A stretch of DNA of 64,000 nt from Acinetobacter genomosp. 15BJ (GTDB lineage Bacteria; Pseudomonadota; Gammaproteobacteria; Pseudomonadales; Moraxellaceae). The translations under genes were made by a program, and so were the position numbers. Position 1 is the stretch's first letter, and the number at the start of each line of letters is the position of its first letter. Under the pieces are notes generated by a model. The model had not been told where the DNA came from. It made no database searches and saw only the letters and a list, made by a program, of their open reading frames with translations. Where the stretch lies: the NCBI RefSeq assembly GCF_000400715.1, contig NZ_KE007347.1, positions 1,960,995-2,024,994 on the forward strand. The letters run 5' to 3'. Shown piece after piece: positions 58,308 through 64,000 of this stretch.

Positions 58308-58336
58308 AAAAACCCAGCATGCTATGCTGGGTTTTT
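58308..58336 (-). terminator. Terminator of apbC (and possibly bidirectional)
   Basis: A 13-bp stem AAAAACCCAGCAT / ATGCTGGGTTTTT around GCT, 7 bases beyond the apbC stop on the minus strand. Confidence 0.93.
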
Positions 58337-58343
58337 AAGCATT

Positions 58344-59573
58344 TTAGAAGATACGCTTATCGTCTTTCTGGCGTTTTGGTAACTTCTCCATTTGTTGCAA
58401 CACTGCTTGTGCAATATTGAGATAGCTGTCTGCGGCTGCATCTTTTGCGATCACACTTGGTGTGCCTTTATCTGCATGTTCACGAATTTTAGCATCTAAA
58501 GGTAAATGACCGAGCAAAGGAATATGATATTGCTCAGATAGCTGATCACCACCACCTGTACCAAAAATTTGCTCTTCATGACCGCAATTTGAACAGATAT
58601 GCGTGGACATATTCTCAATGACACCGAGTACTGGAATATTCACTTTATTAAATAATTCAATACCCTTGGTTGCATCCATCAACGCAACATTTTGCGGCGT
58701 GGTGACAATCACTGCACCTGTTACAGGAATACGTTGTGCCAGAGTCAGTTGAATATCGCCTGTACCAGGTGGCATATCTATCACCAGTACATCTAGATCA
58801 GGCCATAAAGTCTGATTAAATAGCTGCATCAATGCACCTGTTGCCTTTGGCCCGCGCCAAGCCACAGGCGTATTATGCGCACCAATTAAATGCCCAATCG
58901 ACAATACCGCCATACCATAAGCATCTAAGGGTACGAAGTGTTCATTTTCAATCTGCGGCGTTCTGCCTGCATTACCCAACATAGTTGGGATACTTGGTCC
59001 ATAGATATCGGCGTCCAACACACCGACTTTTAGACCCAATTGCTGTAGCGCGAGTGCAAGGTTGACCGTGGTCGTTGATTTACCCACCCCACCTTTACCC
59101 GAGGAAACCAGAATCACATTTTGAATGCGTGGATGCGCAGCCACATCACGTTGTTGTGGTGCAGCTTTTTGAATTGGCGGATTATTCTGATCGGCTTCCG
59201 CTTTAGGTGAAGCATCCATGACTGGCGGTAAATTGCTATTTTCTGCTTTTGGCTTCGATGAACAGCTATGACCTGCTTCACCATGCGCGGCATGTTTTTG
59301 TTGGATAATATGTAAGTTTAGCTCTTGGATACCGCATTTTTCCAAAGCTTCAGCCAACTCATCATGAATCTGCTGTAAGTGATCTTTTTCTTGCGGGAAA
59401 GTATTAATCGTGAGTTGTAAAATACGGCCTTGTACATTCACTTGGCTAATGCGTTCTTTTAGCGCATTGTCTGAATGTGGCAGTACATAATTTTGTAGAA
59501 CTGTTTGAATCTCGTCTTCCTTCACTTCTTGCGCTGGTGAAAAAACAGATTTTAAGGAAGAAAGCCACGACAT
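58344..59573 (-). CDS. apbC: Iron-sulfur cluster carrier ATPase Mrp/ApbC
   Basis: A P-loop ATPase that carries Fe-S clusters to apoproteins. The 409-residue protein has an N-terminal MIP18-like domain (about 1-95), a flexible Ala/Pro/Lys linker, then the ATPase domain with 'VSSGKGGVGKSTTTVNLALA' (deviant Walker A), 'VGVLDADIYGPSIP', 'VIDMPPGTGDIQLT' and the cluster-binding CxxC in 'HICSNCGHEEQIFG'. In many gammaproteobacteria it is divergent from metG, as here, though three small genes intervene. Confidence 0.95.
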   Translation of the reverse strand: MSWLSSLKSVFSPAQEVKEDEIQTVLQNYVLPHSDNALKERISQVNVQGRILQLTINTFPQEKDHLQQIHDELAEALEKCGIQELNLHIIQQKHAAHGEAGHSCSSKPKAENSNLPPVMDASPKAEADQNNPPIQKAAPQQRDVAAHPRIQNVILVSSGKGGVGKSTTTVNLALALQQLGLKVGVLDADIYGPSIPTMLGNAGRTPQIENEHFVPLDAYGMAVLSIGHLIGAHNTPVAWRGPKATGALMQLFNQTLWPDLDVLVIDMPPGTGDIQLTLAQRIPVTGAVIVTTPQNVALMDATKGIELFNKVNIPVLGVIENMSTHICSNCGHEEQIFGTGGGDQLSEQYHIPLLGHLPLDAKIREHADKGTPSVIAKDAAADSYLNIAQAVLQQMEKLPKRQKDDKRIF

Positions 59574-59731
59574 TTTGTTTACTCCAAAAACAGATCAACA
59601 TTTCACTGAGTTTGGTTAGTTTAGCAGTATTGAAGAATCGACGCTCATATCAAAGTAGATAATTGCTCATTTTTTATAGCAACTTTTCTTCTCAAGATAT
59701 GAGCATCACTTATTTAGCGTTTATACAACAT

Positions 59732-60181
59732 TTAACCTTTAAACTTATTGATCGTATCTGTTGCAGCTTTCTTTAAATCATCCAGCTTATGGCTTGCTTG
59801 AGCTTTTAAATCATCAAACTTTGCAGCAGCTTCATCTTTCAACTCAGAGGCTTTGGCTTTGGCATCATCCAATTTATGGCCAGCTTCTTCTTTAAAGTGA
59901 TCAAACTTATCTTGAACTGTATGTTGGGTATCTTCAAGTTTGGCTTTAAGATCATCCACTTTAGATGAAACTGCCTCTTTACCTTCTGCATTTTGCTCAG
60001 AGATATCTTTCTTTAAATCATCAAGGTCTTTTTCGCCTTTTAACTTTAATTCCTCTGCGGAATGTTTTAAGTCATCCACTGCTTTTTCACCTTGTAGCTG
60101 AGCTTCTTTCGCTTTGTATTTTAAGTCATTACCCAATTCTGCGGCTTGGTCTTTTAATTCATCAAGTTTTTCATTTGTCAT
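59732..60181 (-). CDS. LEA/hydrophilin-like repeat protein
   Basis: A 149-residue, very hydrophilic, Lys/Asp/Ala/Glu-rich protein without signal peptide or Trp. It is built of imperfect units of about 11 residues such as 'KLDDLKKAA', 'KFDDLKAQA', 'KLDDAKAKA' and 'DKFDHFKEEA', the pattern of amphipathic-helix LEA/apolipoprotein-like proteins linked to desiccation tolerance. Such hydrophilins have been reported in Acinetobacter, but I cannot say this is the same protein. It is monocistronic. Confidence 0.75.
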   Translation of the reverse strand: MTNEKLDELKDQAAELGNDLKYKAKEAQLQGEKAVDDLKHSAEELKLKGEKDLDDLKKDISEQNAEGKEAVSSKVDDLKAKLEDTQHTVQDKFDHFKEEAGHKLDDAKAKASELKDEAAAKFDDLKAQASHKLDDLKKAATDTINKFKG

Positions 60182-60367
60182 GGTATTTCCTCACTATAGG
60201 TAAAAACGTATTGTTTGGATCAGTCTTAGTTATACCGTGTTTGGAAGATTTTTTTGTCCATTGCTGCAAATTGAAACAAATGAAATACAGGAAGATTCAA
60301 ATAATTGCGGATTGATAAAGCTTTTAATTTTCAGATATAAAAATCATATAAATGAATAACATCCCAT

Positions 60368-60904
60368 TTATTCAACAAAATCAGATTTTAGAATCTCATA
60401 CAGTACATGCCAGCTTAAAGGATGCTCTGAGGCTAAAGCGGGATGCTGAAACTCAGACACTTTTTTCATCTGTAATTTTCGCATCACTGTTTGTGATTTG
60501 GTATTTTCCAAAGTGGTGAAGGCAACCACTTTATCCAGTTTCAATTGATCAAAAGCAAATGCGAGCGCAGCTTGAGCAGCTTCTGGTGCATAACCCTGCC
60601 CCCAATAGGCTTGATCGAGTCGCCATCCGATTTCCACACAAGGTGAAAATGAAAATTGTGTCGGTTGATCATGTAAACCTGTAAAACCAATAAATTGCTG
60701 GTTGTGTTTTAATTCAACCGCCCAAAAACCCCAGCCTTGTGTGTCGATAATTGATTTCATTTTATCGATCATGGCATCACTTTCTGCTCGAATCAGGAGT
60801 TTAGGAAAATACGCCATGACTTGTGGATTGGTGCTCATTGCAGCAAAGAGTGCATAGTCCTTTGCTTGCCACTGTCTTAAACGCAGTCGAGCTGTTTCGA
60901 TCAT
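60368..60904 (-). CDS. GNAT-family N-acetyltransferase (RimJ/RimL type)
   Basis: A 178-residue acetyltransferase that uses acetyl-CoA; the target is unknown. It begins 'MIETARLRLRQWQAKDYALFA', the usual start of the RimJ/RimL/YdaF group. It has 'EIGWRLDQAYWGQGYAPEA' with the acetyl-CoA loop and 'TTLENTKSQTVMRKL'. The ATG at 60904 is preferred; the frame extends to 60943. No close partner gene. Confidence 0.87.
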   Translation of the reverse strand: MIETARLRLRQWQAKDYALFAAMSTNPQVMAYFPKLLIRAESDAMIDKMKSIIDTQGWGFWAVELKHNQQFIGFTGLHDQPTQFSFSPCVEIGWRLDQAYWGQGYAPEAAQAALAFAFDQLKLDKVVAFTTLENTKSQTVMRKLQMKKVSEFQHPALASEHPLSWHVLYEILKSDFVE

Positions 60905-61013
60905 TTTTACAACCAATAAATTTGTATTAAAAACTATTAACAATATAAGGAGATAGTTCGGATATACTTCCGCAATATCTCAATCATAGACCTCGTTGTC
61001 AGAATTACCTAAT

Positions 61014-61511
61014 ATGAATGAAAATGAACTTTTAGAAATTCAGCATGAACTTCAGGCTCAAGAAAAACGTTTGAAGTACATTCTTTCCAGTAAAAGACGA
61101 ATCCAGAAAATGCTTCTTTCTTTTGAAGCAGATTTGGCTGAACAATTAATTCCAGCGATTCATCAAAATAGTGATGATAATGCACCGATTGAAAGTAGTC
61201 TGGCGCTAACCATTTGCTGGAAATTTTCTAAAGCCGAGTTTCCTAAAACTGAACATTGGTGTAGTGAACTCAGCATTACTGAACTTGAAATCAAAGATGA
61301 ATTTAGTGTTGCCTTAAAAGCACAGGCTTGGTTAGGTATTTTGGGTAGTGATGAACTTTGGCAAACGCCGATGTTTGCTGAAATTACCCTTGATCCTAAA
61401 ACAGATCGTTTAAAGAGCTACCACATCCATTTCCTATCCAAAGGAAAGATTATCTCTTTAAGAAAGAATTCAAAGCACAGCGTTACTGTTAAACAAATGC
61501 AGAGTATGTAA
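61014..61511 (+). CDS. Conserved protein of unknown function
   Basis: A 165-residue cytoplasmic protein; I do not recognise the family. It starts with a coiled-coil-like helix ('ELLEIQHELQAQEKRLKYIL') followed by a mixed alpha/beta domain with a Trp-rich strand region ('WLGILGSDELWQTPMFAEIT'). The start is at the ATG at 61014 or the TTG at 60996, with no strong ribosome site for either. Its stop lies in a terminator hairpin. Confidence 0.68.
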   Translation: MNENELLEIQHELQAQEKRLKYILSSKRRIQKMLLSFEADLAEQLIPAIHQNSDDNAPIESSLALTICWKFSKAEFPKTEHWCSELSITELEIKDEFSVALKAQAWLGILGSDELWQTPMFAEITLDPKTDRLKSYHIHFLSKGKIISLRKNSKHSVTVKQMQSM

Positions 61512-61534
61512 TCCTTCGGGGTGCATACTTTTTT
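61503..61534 (+). terminator. Terminator overlapping the stop codon of the 61014 gene
   Basis: Stem AGTATGTA.ATCC / GGGTGCATACT with a TTCG tetraloop and six T. The stop codon is inside the left arm. Confidence 0.85.
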
Positions 61535-61538
61535 CCCC

Positions 61539-62006
61539 CTAAATCCTCTCAAGTTGATTTAAGTCGCGATACTTCTTTTTGCACATCAAAACATAACAAC
61601 TATTGGCACTGATACAGCCCACTGCAAGTACAGGCAAAACTGCAACAAAAATGAAAAGACTCACGGCCAAGGTTTCTAAATCGAAGCCATTAACCTGATC
61701 TTCAAACAAAATCATCAGCACTAAGCACATCCACCCTGTAAAAAAGACCAGACTAACTTTAAAAAACTGCACAAAATCAAAAATTTTGCTGGGTAACTTC
61801 AATATTGATAAAACAATGACGTAGAAGATAAAAGCAAGAACAATCAGAAATGGTGTGAGATACAGCATCACTTGCATCGCGTTGCTGACCACATGCAATA
61901 AATGGTTCTGTTGAAAATTTAAGAACAAACAATACGGAATCACAAAACTAAAAACCGATGCCACACTTGCGCAAAAAGATGCACAAAGCAAATGCCAAGA
62001 CCTCAT
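61539..62006 (-). CDS. Membrane protein of unknown function
   Basis: A 155-residue protein with four predicted membrane helices (about 8-30, 42-68, 82-102, 112-137) and a short basic C-terminus. I see no family motif. The ATG at 62006 is used. It is convergent with the gene ending at 61511 and divergent from metG; the 202-base gap to metG holds both promoters. Confidence 0.65.
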   Translation of the reverse strand: MRSWHLLCASFCASVASVFSFVIPYCLFLNFQQNHLLHVVSNAMQVMLYLTPFLIVLAFIFYVIVLSILKLPSKIFDFVQFFKVSLVFFTGWMCLVLMILFEDQVNGFDLETLAVSLFIFVAVLPVLAVGCISANSCYVLMCKKKYRDLNQLERI

Positions 62007-62208
62007 TGTTATTTCCTTTCTTTATTGAGCATGCAGCCATTATCTGTAAAGGAAATGTGTTTTGATTGAAGTACAAGTGAAGCTTTAATGAAGTTCTAGA
62101 ATAACTAAAAATAGAGCTTGAAAAGATTTCACTGAATCCCTTGTGCAAGTCAGCTTCAAGTCATGTAAAATCATCTGCCTTGCAAATACGAATGAGAGAA
62201 CAATATCC

Positions 62209-64000
62209 GTGCGTAAAATTTTAGTCACCAATGCCCTACCTTATGCCAATGGTCCTATCCATATGGGTCACTTACTCGGTTATATCCAAGCAGATATTTG
62301 GGTTCGTGCGATGCGTGCAATGGGCCATGATGTGACTTATGTATGTGCGGATGATGCTCACGGTACAGCAATCATGCTACGTGCCGAAGCCAATGGGATT
62401 AGCCCAGAACAACAAATTGCCAATGTTCAGAAAGAACATATCCGTGACTTTGATGGTTTTGGCGTACATTTCGATCACTATGATTCAACCAATAGTAACG
62501 AGAACAAAGCACGTTCTGAAGAAATCTATATTAAAAACCGTGAAGCAGGCAATATTGCAATTCGTCCTGTTACTCAGTTATTCGATCCTGAAAAAGGCAT
62601 GTTCCTGTCTGACCGTTTCATTAAAGGCACATGCCCGAAATGTAAAGCGGAAGATCAATACGGCGACGCTTGTGAAGTGTGCGGTACAACCTACAATGCC
62701 ACTGAATTAGAAAACCCGCGCTCAACATTAAGTGGTGCGACCCCTGTTGAGAAATCATCAGATCACTACTTCTTTAAATTGCCGAATTTCTCAGAATACT
62801 TACAGAAATGGACCCGTGACCAAGGCCGCCTGCCTGTTTCGATTGCCAACAAACTAGACGAATGGTTTGAAGCAGGCTTATCTGATTGGGATATTTCACG
62901 CGATGCGCCTTATTTCGGTTTTGAAATTCCAGATGCACCAAACAAATATTTCTATGTTTGGGTCGATGCACCGATTGGTTATATGTCGAGTTTTGAAAAC
63001 TACATCAAAACTAAACGCCCTGATCTAAGCTTTGATGATTTTTGGAAAAAAGACAGCAATAAAGAAGTCTATCACTTCATCGGTAAAGATATCGTTTACT
63101 TCCATGCGCTGTTCTGGCCTGCAATGCTTGAAGGTGCTAACTACCGTACCCCATCAGGTTTATTCGTGAATGGTTTCTTGACGGTGAATGGTCAGAAGAT
63201 GTCGAAGTCTCGCGGGACTTTCATTAAAGCTGAAACCTATTTAGAGCATTTGAATCCTGAATATTTACGTTACTACTTTGCATCTAAGCTTTCTGACAAA
63301 GTTGAAGATTCAGATTTGAACCTAGACGACTTCGTTCAAAAAGTGAATTCTGACCTTGTGGGTAAAGTGGTGAATATTGCTAGCCGTTGTGCAAAATTCA
63401 TTAACACCAACTTCAATAATACTTTGTCAAATACATGTGCAGAGTCTGAACTGGTACAAAGCTTTATTGATGCAGGTGATTCAATCGCACAAGCTTATGA
63501 AGCACGTGAATTCTCTGCTGCAATCCGTGAAATCATGGCTTTGGCTGACCGCGCGAATCAATATATTGATGAGAAAAAACCGTGGGCACTTGCGAAGCAA
63601 GAAGGTCAGGAACAACAAGTTCATGATGTGTGTTCGGTGGGTATTAACTTATTCCGTCAACTTGCGATTTACTTGGCTCCAGTCCTACCAACGCTTGCTG
63701 CACAGGTTCAAGCCTTCTTACAGCTTGAAAGCTTTGACTTTGCATCACGTCAGCATATCTTGGTTGGACATGAAATTTCTCAATTCCAACCATTGATGCA
63801 ACGTGTTGATGCTAAAGCTGTTGCGGCAATGGTGGATGCCTCTAAAGACTCTTTAGCTGCTGCGGCAGAAGCGCCAAAAGTAGAGAAGAAAAAAGAAAAG
63901 AAAACCGAGAAGAAGCCTGAGCCAAAAGTAGGTGAAGCTGAAATTATCGGTATCGAAGATTTCATGAAGGTTGATCTTCGTGTAGCAAAAGTATTGGAAG
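62209..64000 (+). CDS. metG: Methionyl-tRNA synthetase, 5' part (runs off right edge)
   Basis: MetG charges tRNA-Met. The frame is open from a GTG at 62209 ('[20 protein letters not shown]', the class I HIGH-equivalent segment) to the window end, about 597 residues. It has a Cys4 zinc knuckle ([13 protein letters not shown]), 'GQKMSKSRG' (KMSKS loop), and a Lys/Ala-rich linker leading into the C-terminal tRNA-binding domain ('[20 protein letters not shown]'), which is cut by the edge. A GAGAG site lies upstream of the GTG. Confidence 0.95.
   Translation, partial: MRKILVTNALPYANGPIHMGHLLGYIQADIWVRAMRAMGHDVTYVCADDAHGTAIMLRAEANGISPEQQIANVQKEHIRDFDGFGVHFDHYDSTNSNENKARSEEIYIKNREAGNIAIRPVTQLFDPEKGMFLSDRFIKGTCPKCKAEDQYGDACEVCGTTYNATELENPRSTLSGATPVEKSSDHYFFKLPNFSEYLQKWTRDQGRLPVSIANKLDEWFEAGLSDWDISRDAPYFGFEIPDAPNKYFYVWVDAPIGYMSSFENYIKTKRPDLSFDDFWKKDSNKEVYHFIGKDIVYFHALFWPAMLEGANYRTPSGLFVNGFLTVNGQKMSKSRGTFIKAETYLEHLNPEYLRYYFASKLSDKVEDSDLNLDDFVQKVNSDLVGKVVNIASRCAKFINTNFNNTLSNTCAESELVQSFIDAGDSIAQAYEAREFSAAIREIMALADRANQYIDEKKPWALAKQEGQEQQVHDVCSVGINLFRQLAIYLAPVLPTLAAQVQAFLQLESFDFASRQHILVGHEISQFQPLMQRVDAKAVAAMVDASKDSLAAAAEAPKVEKKKEKKTEKKPEPKVGEAEIIGIEDFMKVDLRVAKVLE

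Noticed and set aside
62339-62710. Open frame overlapping the start of metG
   Set aside because: It is in another phase within metG, which is open through to the window edge with all family motifs.

Overview
The window is a chromosomal segment of an Acinetobacter-type gammaproteobacterium. The evidence is the low G+C content, a benM-benABCDE-benK-benP benzoate block whose proteins closely resemble the A. baylyi ones, the smc-zipA-ligA order, and a cluster of Acinetobacter-style secreted proteins with a short '(D/N)D..L....GQ' signature after the signal peptide. I cannot name the species. No rRNA, tRNA or CRISPR array was seen.

Layout. (1) 1-4640: the 3' end of a TonB-dependent receptor followed by tonB-exbB-exbD-exbD, an outer-membrane uptake and energising module closed by a strong terminator. 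(2) 4641-10872: a small secreted protein of unknown function, then biotin synthesis genes on the minus strand (bioA-bioF-bioC-bioD, translationally overlapping), with a bioH-like esterase further upstream. The two gaps flanking bioA-D each carry a copy of an intergenic hairpin repeat with compensatory base changes. (3) 11005-21135: an exported peroxiredoxin, then benM divergent from benABCDE, benK and benP, which import benzoate and convert it to catechol. (4) 21162-38719: mostly housekeeping genes: a bacterioferritin lacking the haem-ligand Met, an SDR reductase, ligA, zipA, smc, a GntR regulator, a two-gene Ras-like GTPase module, a TSUP permease, birA (without HTH), coaX, a hydrolase, ffh, a CcsA-like membrane protein and dusC.

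(5) 38750-54792: the accessory region and the most interesting part. Five secreted proteins sharing an N-terminal signature are arranged head to tail on the minus strand. Between the fourth and fifth lies a flavin-dependent halogenase homologue that keeps the catalytic Lys and Glu of tryptophan halogenases. Upstream lies a two-partner secretion pair (TpsA adhesin-like exoprotein, TpsB transporter) split by an IS3-family insertion with an intact A6G frameshift signal. I propose, as inference only, that this may be a surface-protein system with an associated halogenating or oxidising flavoenzyme.

(6) 55151-64000: dcd, a LysE-type exporter, a DUF2062 protein, a lipoprotein of the MTA/SAH nucleosidase fold with an altered catalytic motif, apbC/mrp, a LEA/hydrophilin-like protein, a GNAT acetyltransferase, two unknown proteins and the 5' part of metG, which runs off the right edge.
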